Shown here in pieces: positions 28,550-36,390 of a DNA stretch of 64,000 nt. Position 1 is the stretch's first letter. The number at the start of each line of letters is the position of its first letter. Both the position numbers and the translations under genes were made by a program. Below the pieces are notes generated by a model. The model was not told the DNA's origin. It was given only the letters and a program-made list of their open reading frames with translations, and did no database searches. This stretch comes from Roseitranquillus sp963709765 (GTDB lineage: Bacteria; Pseudomonadota; Alphaproteobacteria; Rhodobacterales; Rhodobacteraceae), in the NCBI GenBank assembly GCA_963709765.1, contig CAVPXL010000003.1, forward strand, positions 310,001 to 374,000, written 5' to 3'.

Positions 28550-29159
28550 GGTTATCAAGCTCGATACGTCGAGCGCCGGGGAAATTGAGCTCTCCGACGA
28601 CGTCTTCGGTCTCGAGCCGCGTGCGGACATCCTGCATCGCGTCGTCCGCTGGCAGCGCGCGCGGGCCCAGCAGGGCACGCACAAGGTCAAGACGAGGTCG
28701 GAGACGAGCTACTCCACCAAGAAGATCTATCGGCAGAAAGGCACCGGTGGAGCGCGCCACGGCGACAGGAACGCGCCGATCTTCCGGAAGGGTGGAGTCT
28801 ACAAGGGCCCGACGCCACGTAGCCACGCCCATGATCTTCCGAAGAAGTTCCGCAAGCTTGGCCTCAAACATGCTCTCTCGTCGAAAGCCGCGACAGGCAA
28901 TCTGATCGTTCTCGACCATGCTGCCTTGGAATCGGCCAAGACCGCGACGCTTGCGAAGGCAGCGAAGGAGCTTGGTTGGAAGCGCGTCCTGATCATCGAC
29001 GGCTTGGACGTCGACGAGAATTTCGCGCGCGCTGCGGCGAATATCACGGGGATAGACATCCTCCCGTCGATGGGTGCGAACGTCTACGACATCCTCAAGC
29101 GCGACACGCTGGTGATCACGAAGGCCGGCCTTGAAGCTTTGGAGGCGCGTCTGAAATGA
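28539..29159 (+). CDS. rplD: 50S ribosomal protein L4
   Basis: Lines the exit tunnel and in enterobacteria represses the S10 operon. The 206 residues begin MKAEVIKLDTSSAGEIEL. The rRNA-binding extended loop reads YRQKGTGGARHGDRNAPIFRK. It ends DTLVITKAGLEALEARLK. An AGGAGG nine bases upstream supports the ATG rather than the GTG three codons earlier. It overlaps rplC by 11 bases and rplW by four. Confidence 0.97.
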   Translation: MKAEVIKLDTSSAGEIELSDDVFGLEPRADILHRVVRWQRARAQQGTHKVKTRSETSYSTKKIYRQKGTGGARHGDRNAPIFRKGGVYKGPTPRSHAHDLPKKFRKLGLKHALSSKAATGNLIVLDHAALESAKTATLAKAAKELGWKRVLIIDGLDVDENFARAAANITGIDILPSMGANVYDILKRDTLVITKAGLEALEARLK

Positions 29160-29452
29160 GTACCAAGACCGAACATTACGACGTCATCCGCAAGCCGGTG
29201 ATCACGGAAAAGGCGACCATGGCTTCCGATGCGAACGCGGTTGTCTTCGAGGTCGCGATGAATGCAGCCAAGCCGCAGATCAAGGAGGCGATCGAAAGCC
29301 TCTTCGGCGTGAAGGTAAAAGCGGTGAACACCACCGTCACAAAAGGCAAGACCAAGCGCTTCCGCGGCATCGCGGGCCGGCGCAAGGATGTCAAGAAGGC
29401 TTACGTGACCCTCGAAGAGGGAAACACGATAGACGTCTCTACGGGTCTTTGA
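29156..29452 (+). CDS. rplW: 50S ribosomal protein L23
   Basis: Tunnel-exit protein and docking site for trigger factor and SRP. The 98 residues start MSTKTEHYDVIRKPVITEKA, with VKAVNTTVTKGKTKRFRG matching the rRNA-binding loop and KKAYVTLEEGNTIDV near the end. The ATG overlaps the rplD TGA. A terminator-like hairpin separates it from rplB. Confidence 0.97.
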   Translation: MSTKTEHYDVIRKPVITEKATMASDANAVVFEVAMNAAKPQIKEAIESLFGVKVKAVNTTVTKGKTKRFRGIAGRRKDVKKAYVTLEEGNTIDVSTGL

Positions 29453-29470
29453 TAGAAGGTCGCGAATCTG

Positions 29471-29500
29471 CGGCCCCCTGAGTGGGGCCGTGGTCTTTTT
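29471..29500 (+). terminator. Terminator-like hairpin between rplW and rplB
   Basis: CGGCCCC (29471-29477) pairs with GGGGCCG (29484-29490) around a 6-base loop, followed by TGGTCTTTTT. It is in a 140-base gap inside the S10 operon, so attenuation or processing is more likely than full termination. Confidence 0.5.
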
Positions 29501-29592
29501 CTGCTCCATCCATGTCGGTGGGGTGTTCGACGGGCGGGAGGCTCTGCTTGTCGAAGCGGATCTAAGTTCGAAGCAAACGGAAGACAGGAAGC

Positions 29593-30435
29593 ATGGCACT
29601 CAAGTCGTACAAGCCGACGACGCCGGGCCAGCGCGGGCTGGTGCTGATCGACCGTTCGGAGCTTTGGAAAGGTCGTCCGGTCAAGGCCCTCACTGAGGGA
29701 TTGACCAAGAAGGGCGGCCGGAACAATACCGGACGGATCACAATGCGTCGCCGCGGCGGCGGAGCGAAGCGGCTCTATCGTATCGTCGATTTCAAGCGCA
29801 CTAAGCGCGATATGAACGCCGTCGTGGCGCGGATCGAATACGATCCCAACCGAACCGCGTTCATCGCGCTAATCCAGTACGAGGACGGCGAACAGGCCTA
29901 CATCCTGGCGCCGCAGCGTCTGGCGATCGGTGACAAGATCATCGCAGGCGAAAAGGTCGATGTGAAGCCAGGCAACGCTATGCCGTTTCATGGCATGCCC
30001 ATTGGCACGATCGTTCATAATATTGAGCTCAAGCCGGGCAAGGGCGGTCAGATCGCACGCGCGGCGGGAAGCTATGCCCAGTTCGTCGGTCGTGACGGCG
30101 GCTATGCCCAGATCCGGCTCAGCTCTGGCGAACTCCGGATGGTACGCCAGGAATGCATGGCAACCATCGGCGCGGTCTCCAACCCGGACAACTCTAACCA
30201 GAATCTGGGGAAGGCGGGCCGCAATCGTCATCTCGGCAAACGCCCGAGCGTGCGAGGTGTCGTGATGAACCCTGTCGATCACCCGCATGGTGGTGGGGAG
30301 GGTCGGACGTCCGGCGGCCGACATCCGGTCACTCCGTGGGGTAAGCCCACGAAGGGTGCTCGTACCCGCAACAAGAACAAGGCGTCGTCGAAGCTGATCC
30401 TGCGCTCGCGTCACGCCAAGAAGAAGGGCCGGTAG
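29593..30435 (+). CDS. rplB: 50S ribosomal protein L2
   Basis: Core rRNA-binding protein near the peptidyl-transferase centre. The 280 residues begin MALKSYKPTTPGQRGLVLID and include GRNNTGRITMRRRGGG. The C-terminal signature VVMNPVDHPHGGGEGRTSGG contains the conserved His of the family, followed by TPWGKPTKG. There is an AGGAAG binding site upstream. The gene is three bases from rpsS. Confidence 0.98.
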   Translation: MALKSYKPTTPGQRGLVLIDRSELWKGRPVKALTEGLTKKGGRNNTGRITMRRRGGGAKRLYRIVDFKRTKRDMNAVVARIEYDPNRTAFIALIQYEDGEQAYILAPQRLAIGDKIIAGEKVDVKPGNAMPFHGMPIGTIVHNIELKPGKGGQIARAAGSYAQFVGRDGGYAQIRLSSGELRMVRQECMATIGAVSNPDNSNQNLGKAGRNRHLGKRPSVRGVVMNPVDHPHGGGEGRTSGGRHPVTPWGKPTKGARTRNKNKASSKLILRSRHAKKKGR

Positions 30436-30437
30436 AA

Positions 30438-30716
30438 ATGTCGCGTTCCGTTTGGAAGGGGCCTTTCGTCGACAGCTACGTGCTGAAGAAGGCCGAAAAA
30501 ACCCGTGAGTCCGGCCGCAAAGAGGTCATCAAGATCTGGTCGCGCCGCTCCACGATCCTGCCGCAATTCGTTGGGCTGACCTTTGGTGTCTACAACGGTC
30601 ACAAGCACATCCCCGTGCTCGTCTCGGAGGATATGATTGGTCAGAAGTTTGGCGAGTACTCGCCGACCCGTACCTATTACGGCCACGCGGCCGACAAGAA
30701 AGCGAAGCGGAGGTAA
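30438..30716 (+). CDS. rpsS: 30S ribosomal protein S19
   Basis: Head protein that forms inter-subunit bridges and binds 16S rRNA with S13. The 92 residues begin MSRSVWKGPFVDSYVLKK and contain WSRRSTILPQFVGLTFGVYNG and the C-terminal GEYSPTRTYYGHAADKK. The spacing to both neighbours is only a few bases. Confidence 0.98.
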   Translation: MSRSVWKGPFVDSYVLKKAEKTRESGRKEVIKIWSRRSTILPQFVGLTFGVYNGHKHIPVLVSEDMIGQKFGEYSPTRTYYGHAADKKAKRR

Positions 30717-30719
30717 GCG

Positions 30720-31100
30720 ATGGGCAAGGAAAAGAACTCCCGCCGCGTCGCGGAGAACGAAGCGATGGCCAAGGCGCGGATGCTTCGTACGTCCCCGCAA
30801 AAGCTCAACCTGGTTGCTGCGCTTATTCGGGGCAAGAAGGTCGAACGCGCTCTGGCGGACCTCACGTTCTCGAAGAAGCGTATTTCGCAGGACGTCAAGA
30901 AGTGCCTGCAATCGGCAATCGCGAATGCCGAGAACAATCATAACCTGGACGTTGACGAACTTGTCGTCGCCGAGGCGTATGTGGGCAAGAACCTGACGAT
31001 GAAGCGCGGTCGTCCCCGTGCGCGTGGCCGGTTCGGACGGATCATCAAGCCGTTCTCCGAACTGACGATCAAGGTCCGCCAAGTCGAGGAGCAAGCGTAA
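30720..31100 (+). CDS. rplV: 50S ribosomal protein L22
   Basis: Tunnel-wall protein of 126 residues. It starts MGKEKNSRRVAENEAMAKAR. The core RTSPQKLNLVAALIRGKKVE is followed by the signature VDELVVAEAYVGKNLTMKRG, and the beta-hairpin that lines the tunnel reads RPRARGRFGRIIKPFS. The stop overlaps the rpsC start by one base. Confidence 0.98.
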   Translation: MGKEKNSRRVAENEAMAKARMLRTSPQKLNLVAALIRGKKVERALADLTFSKKRISQDVKKCLQSAIANAENNHNLDVDELVVAEAYVGKNLTMKRGRPRARGRFGRIIKPFSELTIKVRQVEEQA

Positions 31101-31801
31101 TGGGTCACAAGGTAAATCCGATCGGCCTGCGTTTGCAGGTCAACAGAACCTGGGACAGCAGGTGGTACGCGGACACGAAGGAATACGGTGATCTTCTCCT
31201 GGAAGACATCAAGATCCGCGAGTTCATCCGCGAGGAATGCAAGCAGGCGGGTGTCTCCAGGGTGATCATCGAGCGACCGCACCGGAAGTGTCGTGTGACG
31301 GTTCACACCGCGCGTCCCGGCGTCATCATCGGCAAGAAGGGCGCGGATATCGAGACGCTCCGCAAGAAACTTGCCCAGATGACGGATAGCGAGTTGCATC
31401 TCAACATTGTGGAGGTGCGCAAGCCGGAACTCGACGCTCAGCTTGTTGCGGAGTCGATCGCGCAACAGCTTGAGCGCCGGGTCAGCTTCCGCCGCGCGAT
31501 GAAGCGCTCGGTACAGAACGCGATGCGGATGGGGGCCTTGGGGATCAGGGTCAACGTCGCAGGTCGTCTCGGCGGCGCGGAAATCGCGCGGACCGAGTGG
31601 TACCGAGAGGGACGGGTTCCGTTGCATACATTGCGGGCGGACATCGATTATGCGCTGGCAGAGGCGAAGACGCCCTACGGGATTATCGGAATCAAGGTCT
31701 GGATCTTCAAGGGCGAGATCCTTGAACATGACCCGTCCGCGCGGGACCGTCGCCAGCAGGAACTGCAGGAAGGTCCCGCTTCGCGCGGCGGCCGCCGATA
31801 A
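31100..31801 (+). CDS. rpsC: 30S ribosomal protein S3
   Basis: mRNA-entry helicase-site protein of 233 residues. It starts MGHKVNPIGLRLQVNRTWDS. The KH domain contains VIIGKKGADIETLRKKL. The C-terminal domain has MRMGALGIRVNVAGRLGGAE and GIIGIKVWIFKGEI. Its TAATG overlap with rplV indicates translational coupling; rplP follows after 12 bases. Confidence 0.98.
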   Translation: MGHKVNPIGLRLQVNRTWDSRWYADTKEYGDLLLEDIKIREFIREECKQAGVSRVIIERPHRKCRVTVHTARPGVIIGKKGADIETLRKKLAQMTDSELHLNIVEVRKPELDAQLVAESIAQQLERRVSFRRAMKRSVQNAMRMGALGIRVNVAGRLGGAEIARTEWYREGRVPLHTLRADIDYALAEAKTPYGIIGIKVWIFKGEILEHDPSARDRRQQELQEGPASRGGRR

Positions 31802-31813
31802 GGGGCTAGATAG

Positions 31814-32227
31814 ATGCTGCAACCAAAGCGCACGAAGTTCCGCAAACAGCACAAGGGCCGGATTCACGGCGAAGCGAAAGGTGGATTCGAGCTGGCATTC
31901 GGAACATTCGGCCTCAAGGCCGTCCAGCCCGAGCGTGTAACAGCGCGCCAGATCGAGGCCGCCAGACGTGCCATGACGCGTCACATGAAACGTCAGGGTC
32001 GTGTGTGGATCCGTATCTTCCCGGACACTCCGGTGACTTCCAAGCCGACAGAAGTTCGCATGGGTAAAGGTAAGGGCTCCGTCGATTTCTGGGCGGCGAG
32101 GGTAAAGCCTGGCCGGATCATGTTCGAGATCGACGGCGTCGCCGAGCCGATCGCTCGTGAGGCCCTCCGCCTCGCCGCAATGAAGCTGCCGATCAAGACG
32201 CGCACCGTAATCCGCGAGGACTGGTAG
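31814..32227 (+). CDS. rplP: 50S ribosomal protein L16
   Basis: Contacts A-site tRNA and 5S rRNA. The 137 residues begin MLQPKRTKFRKQHKGRIHG, with the signature RVWIRIFPDTPVTSKPTEVRMG and KGSVDFWAARVKPGRIMFE. In most bacteria rpmC follows within a few bases; here rpmC is almost 3 kb away, across a decayed insertion sequence. The rplP product itself is complete. Confidence 0.98.
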   Translation: MLQPKRTKFRKQHKGRIHGEAKGGFELAFGTFGLKAVQPERVTARQIEAARRAMTRHMKRQGRVWIRIFPDTPVTSKPTEVRMGKGKGSVDFWAARVKPGRIMFEIDGVAEPIAREALRLAAMKLPIKTRTVIREDW

Positions 32228-32354
32228 GGCGAGAAGCCTTCAGCATCGATGCGACAAGCTCTGGTGAGGCTCCGCCGGGCGACCGGTGGGGCCCTTTTCG
32301 TTGAACGTCTCGGTGGGTAATTCGTAAGCATCTGGCGCAGGCTAGGGGGCGTCG

Positions 32355-32650
32355 GGTTTCCCTCTCGTTGGCCATCATGCGTTCGATGACATCCGGTTCC
32401 CGTTGGCGGTCGATCAGGAACTGGCGGATGCCGCCGCGCCATGTCCGGACGTCGGCCAGGAACTCCTGCAGGCTTTCGATGCCGCGGTCCGTGAGGGTGG
32501 TGATGCCTTCCTTGGTGGCGTCGTGACCTGGATCATCTCGCCGAGGTCGATGTCGGCGGAGTTCCGGCTGATCACCCCGATCAGTTCGGGGCTCTCGCCG
32601 ATCGTCTTGCCGACCTACTCGATACTGCAGACCTGGGTGGTGCGGGCCAT
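32355..32650 (-). pseudogene. Broken passenger ORF coupled to IS66 tnpC
   Basis: The ATG overlaps the tnpC stop (TGATG) and opens MARTTQVCSIE, then an in-frame TAG. The same frame continues as VGKTIGESPELIGVISRNS and IDLGEMIQV. After a frame change the protein continues EGITTLTDRGIESLQEFLAD and VRTWRGGIRQFLID. The pieces read as one small protein of roughly 95 residues. I believe similar ORFs accompany IS66-type elements in Rhodobacteraceae but cannot verify it. Function unknown. Confidence 0.5.
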
Positions 32651-33902
32651 CAGGCTGCCTTCTGCTGCGCAAGGTGCGACCGCCAGTTCCACGGGAGCAA
32701 TTCCGGCAGCCTCGAGACCGGCGGGTTGGGCATTCGGGCGAGGACGTCCGCCAGCCAGGGTGAGGCAGGATCGTGGCGCCAGTGGCGCCGCGAAAGCCTG
32801 CCGAACGGATCGATGTCGGTGAGCTTGGCGGTCACGATCAGGGTGGACGTGAAGGCTGCCCGGTCACCGCCGCGCTCGGACCCGGCAAAGAGCCAGCTCT
32901 TCCTGCCGAGCGCCACTCCGCGCAGCGCTCTCTCGGCGCAATTGTTGGTCAGACAGATCCGCCCGTCCTCGAGGAACAGGGTGAAGGTGGGCCAACGGCC
33001 CTTCTTGAACATGTAGTCGATGGCCTTGGCGACATCGGCGTGCCTCGGCATCTGGGCGCGCTCGACCTGCAACCGGTCACGCAAACCCTCGAGCAACGGG
33101 CGTGACAGCCGCTGCCGGGCTTCGCGCCGCGCCTCGGCGCTCAAGCCGTTGAGCTCACGCTCGATGTCGAAGAGGGCGTCGATGCGCGTCACCGCCTCCA
33201 GCGCGACCGGCGAGCTGTCATGCGCGGGCTTGCCCTTGCGGATCCTGCCGGCGATGTCGGCGATGTCGGCGAGGACGAAGAACTTCCTGCGTGCATGCGC
33301 CCAACACAGCGCGCCGGTCACCGGCCCCGGCTCGCGGTCGGCCCGATACAGATCGTTGTATCCGCCGTAGGCGTTCACGGCGCTTACGCGGCCCCACCGG
33401 GGCCACGGTCCCCGTGAACCCTGCAGAGGACCCCCTGCCATCCCTCGAGAGGCCGGTTCGGGTGGGTCTTCTCGCGGTCGGGGGAGAAGTGGAGCGAGGC
33501 CGTGACCGCCACGGGTTCGACGGAATGGCCGAGCGCGGCGGGGGAGCGCCCCACCGGCGAACGGTCGATAATCCCGGATGCAGGTCCAAAGCAGTTCTTG
33601 AACCAATGGCGCACAATGGCTCGCCGTCCTCGCCCATCTTCATGTGGTCGATCAGCCGGGCCCGCCGCTCGGAACTCTTGCCGTCCTGTTCGCGCCGCAG
33701 CTTGGCGATCTCGAGACGCAGCGCCTTGATCACCGCCTCGGTGGCCGAGGCCAGGGCGCCGGCCCGTGCAGGCTCGGCCTCGGCGGTCGCCGCGCGGAGC
33801 GTCTCCACCTCTGCCCGCGCCTCCGTCGCCGCGAGCGCGGCACGCAAACGAGCGAGTTCGGCGGCTGCATCCGAGACCGACCACGCCGGTTTCGGGGTTA
33901 CG
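32650..33902 (-). pseudogene. tnpC: IS66 transposase TnpC, internally deleted and frameshifted
   Basis: The DDE transposase of IS66 elements. The N-terminal leucine-zipper-like part is visible (SDAAAELARLRAALAATEAR, then IKALRLEIAKLRREQDGKSSERRARL). The middle, including the zinc-finger segment and the first catalytic Asp region, is missing. The C-terminal catalytic half resumes in pieces: TCIRDYRPFAGG, then in another frame SPDREKTHPNRPLEGWQG, then NAYGGYNDLY, CWAHARRKFFVLAD, TNNCAERALRGVALGRKSWL (with the catalytic Glu) and RLPELLPWNWRSH at the end. The length is about 410 codons against the usual 500 or more. It cannot make a functional enzyme. Confidence 0.85.
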
Positions 33903-34317
33903 CCGGCCGATCCCTTCCAGAAGATAGCCGAGCTGAGCCGCAGAAATCTGCCCTGCCTCGCCGGACCGGCTCACCGGCCAGATGAACTTGCTCGCCTGCT
34001 CTCTCGGACGGAGCGCGTTCGCAGGCTCGCCCTCCAGCCGCTTCGCATAGAGCGACATGCCGACACCGTCGTGCCAAAGGATCTTCACGAGATCGCCGCG
34101 CTCGCCACCGGTCTCGAACGCATGGCGACACGATGGCTCAGTAGCAGAATATCCCTGCCGCGTGCGGATCGCGCCCAAGCCCCTCCTGGACCTGCAGCGC
34201 CAGCGTGTTCAGGGGTCGCCAGCGGTTGCGCCACCGGTTCGAGAAACCGCTGGCCACCCGCATGCCGGTGACGCCACCCGCGCCCCCGACCTTCACGGCC
34301 GCGGCGAAGGCAATCAT
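33903..34317 (-). pseudogene. tnpB: IS66 Orf2 protein TnpB, broken
   Basis: Small accessory protein of IS66 elements. The start MIAFAAAVKVGGAGGVTGMR overlaps the tnpA stop (ATGA), as is usual. The frame runs to LQVQEGLGRDPHAAGIFCY and stops. The remaining part continues in another frame as GERGDLVKILWHDGVGMSLY and AKRLE, then FIWPVSRSGEAGQ and LGYLLEGIGRRNPE. An insertion of about a dozen residues before FIWP also departs from the family. TnpB function is unknown but required for transposition in known IS66 members. Confidence 0.8.
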
Positions 34318-34519
34318 CGGCCGTCCACCACGAGCAGGAGCCGGGCCAGCGCCTCCGGGTCCAGGTTGGCCGGAACCACGAGCTGACGCCCGTTCGTCAG
34401 CGCGATCTCGACCCTCGCCCCCGGGTTCGACCGGGGCGGCGCCGATGCCGAGGCCGGCGGCGCGCCGCATCCGCTGCGGACAGGACTTCGATCTCGGGGT
34501 CGGATGCAAGGTCGACCAT
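34314..34519 (-). pseudogene. tnpA: IS66 Orf1 protein TnpA, truncated and frameshifted
   Basis: Only the two ends remain: an ATG at 34519 reading MVDLASDPEIEVLSAADAAR, and in another frame the C-terminal motif GARVEIALTNGRQLVVPANL followed by DPEALARLLLVVDGR. The helix-turn-helix middle expected of TnpA is absent. The TGA overlaps the tnpB start. Confidence 0.65.
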
Positions 34520-35097
34520 GAGCTCGGACCTGCAACTCGAGCCGCAATCTCGTCAGGCTGCCCTCACCGGAGGGATCCGTTTCGGTTGTCTCACAGGCGC
34601 AATCTGCCTGGGGTTTGTCGCGAGAGTACTCGGGCAAGCCTGCGTTCACTGGTTTCTGGTGGCTTGGCGCCTGAGGTCTCCTCGGACCAGTGAAACTCGA
34701 ACGAGATCTTGGATCCGTGCTTGCCAAGGTCTGGTCCCCGCCAGCAGGGCCGCAATCTGCATGGACATGCCGTGGTTTCAATGGATTTCCATAGTACTCT
34801 GCTGCTCGAAGCACGTAGCGATCAGGTGCGATCTAAGGAATCATGCTCGGGATCGACACGGTTCGCCACAGAATTCTTTGCGGTAGTTCAATTTTGTGAG
34901 TAGCGACTCCGCTGTTGCAATCGCATTTTGACGTCGACTGGATGCCACATGCGCTTGATGTCCGAGAGGCTCCAGGAACAGGATGGGCACCGTCGCTGGA
35001 AGTCTTCGATAGTGCAGGATGACAGTCCTTCTTCGGAAGTCGAGCGCTGCGGGCAACTTAAATCAATCGCTCCCGCATGCAACAAAGAAATGAACGG
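34520..35097. other. Unassigned sequence between the IS66 remnant and rpmC
   Basis: About 580 bp with no recognised gene. Two unremarkable ORFs face each other here: 82 codons on the minus strand ending at 34888, with a CPSC motif, and 86 codons on the plus strand from 34928. G+C over 34801-35040 is about 53 percent by count, clearly below the surrounding ribosomal genes, suggesting foreign or decaying DNA. Confidence 0.4.
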
Positions 35098-35126
35098 TTG
35101 CGGCGCGACCGCTGCGCAGCTATACG
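35098..35126 (+). promoter_or_regulatory. Sigma70-like promoter upstream of rpmC
   Basis: TTGCGG at 35098-35103, a 17-base spacer, and TATACG at 35121-35126, with the same -10 hexamer as the str promoter. Transcription would start near 35133, 75 bases before rpmC. It would supply rpmC and the spc genes cut off from the S10 promoter by the insertion. Confidence 0.55.
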
Positions 35127-35207
35127 CGCCACTCATTCACGAACTCCACGGGAATCAGCGTTACCCGAATGACGGGGCGCTTCCGTGATGTTGAAAGGAA
35201 ACTAACC

Positions 35208-35423
35208 ATGGCAACGACCGCCAAGGTTCTCCGGGACAAGACACCCGACGAGCTGCGTGATCAGCTGGCGAACCTGAAGAAGGAAGCGTTCAACTTGCGT
35301 TTCCAGCAGGCTACCGGGCAGCTCGAGAATACGGCGCGCATGCGCCAGGTTCGGCGTGACACTGCGCGCGTTGCGACCATCCTCACCCAGAAGGCACTCG
35401 CCGCCGCGACGGAGGTCAACTAA
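35208..35423 (+). CDS. rpmC: 50S ribosomal protein L29
   Basis: Tunnel-exit protein of 71 residues. It begins MATTAKVLRDKTPDELRDQL and contains the family core KKEAFNLRFQQATGQLENTA and RMRQVRRDTARV. The start was chosen at the ATG preceded by GAAAGGA; the longer upstream frame has no family similarity. It is normally immediately after rplP, but here opens a separated second half of the cluster. Its stop is followed directly by the rpsQ ATG. Confidence 0.95.
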   Translation: MATTAKVLRDKTPDELRDQLANLKKEAFNLRFQQATGQLENTARMRQVRRDTARVATILTQKALAAATEVN

Positions 35424-35657
35424 ATGCCGAAGCGTATCCTCCAGGGGCGGGTGACGAGCGACAAGAATGACCAGACCGTCACGGTTCTGGTCGAGCGGCG
35501 CTACACGCACCCGTTGCTGCACAAGACCGTGCGCGCATCAAAGAAGTATCGCGCTCACGACCCGAAGAACGAATTCAAGACCGGCGATGTTGTCCGCATT
35601 CAGGAATGCGCGCCGGTTTCCAAGTCGAAGCGCTGGGAGGTGGTGGCTCAGGCCTGA
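35424..35657 (+). CDS. rpsQ: 30S ribosomal protein S17
   Basis: Early 16S-binding protein of 77 residues. It starts MPKRILQGRVTSDKNDQTVT and contains VERRYTHPLLHKTVRASKKY and HDPKNEFKTGDVVRIQECAPVSKSKRW split over the C-terminal half. It abuts rpmC with no gap. Length is normal. Confidence 0.97.
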   Translation: MPKRILQGRVTSDKNDQTVTVLVERRYTHPLLHKTVRASKKYRAHDPKNEFKTGDVVRIQECAPVSKSKRWEVVAQA

Positions 35658-35716
35658 CCACCCCCGGTTTGATCGAAACCCTGGCGGCATGACCGTCAAA
35701 GGTCGGGAGAAACCAA

Positions 35717-36085
35717 ATGATCCAGATGCAGACCAATCTGGATGTCGCTGACAATTCCGGCGCACGCCGGGTTCAGTGCATCAAGGTTCTCGGCGGGTCC
35801 AAGCGGAGATACGCCGGCGTAGGCGACATCATTGTCGTCAGCGTCAAGGAGGCAATCCCGCGCGGCCGCGTCAAGAAGGGCGACGTCCGCAAGGCCGTTG
35901 TCGTCCGTACCGCGAAGGAAGTCCGTCGCGAAGACGGTACGGCCATCCGGTTCGACCGCAATGCGGCCGTGATCCTCAACAACAATAACGAGCCTGTGGG
36001 CACCCGGATTTTCGGCCCGGTGGTTCGCGAACTGCGCGCGAAGAACTTCATGAAGATCATCTCGCTGGCTCCGGAGGTGCTCTGA
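35717..36085 (+). CDS. rplN: 50S ribosomal protein L14
   Basis: Inter-subunit bridge protein of 122 residues, beginning MIQMQTNLDVADNSGARRVQ. It contains GVGDIIVVSVKEAIPRGRVK and the signature DRNAAVILNNNNEPVGTRIF, ending SLAPEVL. A 59-base gap separates it from rpsQ. The stop overlaps the rplX start (TGATG). Confidence 0.98.
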   Translation: MIQMQTNLDVADNSGARRVQCIKVLGGSKRRYAGVGDIIVVSVKEAIPRGRVKKGDVRKAVVVRTAKEVRREDGTAIRFDRNAAVILNNNNEPVGTRIFGPVVRELRAKNFMKIISLAPEVL

Positions 36086-36390
36086 TGGCTGCAAAGCTTC
36101 GCAAGGGCGACAAGGTCGTGGTGCTCGCCGGCAAGGACAAGGGTAAGCGGGGCGAGATCACGCGCGTGATGCCCAAGGATAACAAGGCAGTCGTTGATGG
36201 CGTCAATATCGCCGTGCGGCACCAGCGCCAGTCGCAGACCAGCCAAGGCGGCCGGGTGCCGACCGCTATGCCGATGGATCTGTCCAATCTTGCTCTGATC
36301 GACGGCAACGGCAAGGCCACGCGCGTTGGCTTTCGTGTCGAGGACGGTAAGAAAGTCCGGTTCGCCAAGTCGACGGGAGATGTGATCTGA
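36085..36390 (+). CDS. rplX: 50S ribosomal protein L24
   Basis: Assembly-initiating KOW-domain protein of 101 residues. It starts MAAKLRKGDKVVVLAGKDKG, the KOW motif, with KGKRGEITRVMPKDNKAVVD and VRHQRQSQTSQGG after it. It is coupled by one-base overlaps to rplN before and rplE after. Confidence 0.97.
   Translation: MAAKLRKGDKVVVLAGKDKGKRGEITRVMPKDNKAVVDGVNIAVRHQRQSQTSQGGRVPTAMPMDLSNLALIDGNGKATRVGFRVEDGKKVRFAKSTGDVI

Larger units (their letters stand above)
32324..34519 (-). mobile_element. Degenerate IS66-family insertion sequence between rplP and rpmC
   Basis: Three overlapping reading frames on the minus strand follow the IS66 order tnpA-tnpB-tnpC plus a downstream passenger. All are broken by deletions, frame changes or stops. 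A possible left terminus is GTAAGC at 32324, matching the usual first bases of IS66 ends, but no matching right terminus or 8-bp target duplication was found. The boundaries are therefore approximate, and the right end may lie nearer rpmC. The element is inactive as it stands. Confidence 0.78.

Noticed and set aside
32324..35170. Exact IS66 ends and 8-bp target duplication
   Set aside because: A GTAAGC-type left end is present at 32324, but no convincing inverted partner or flanking direct repeat was found, so precise ends are not claimed.
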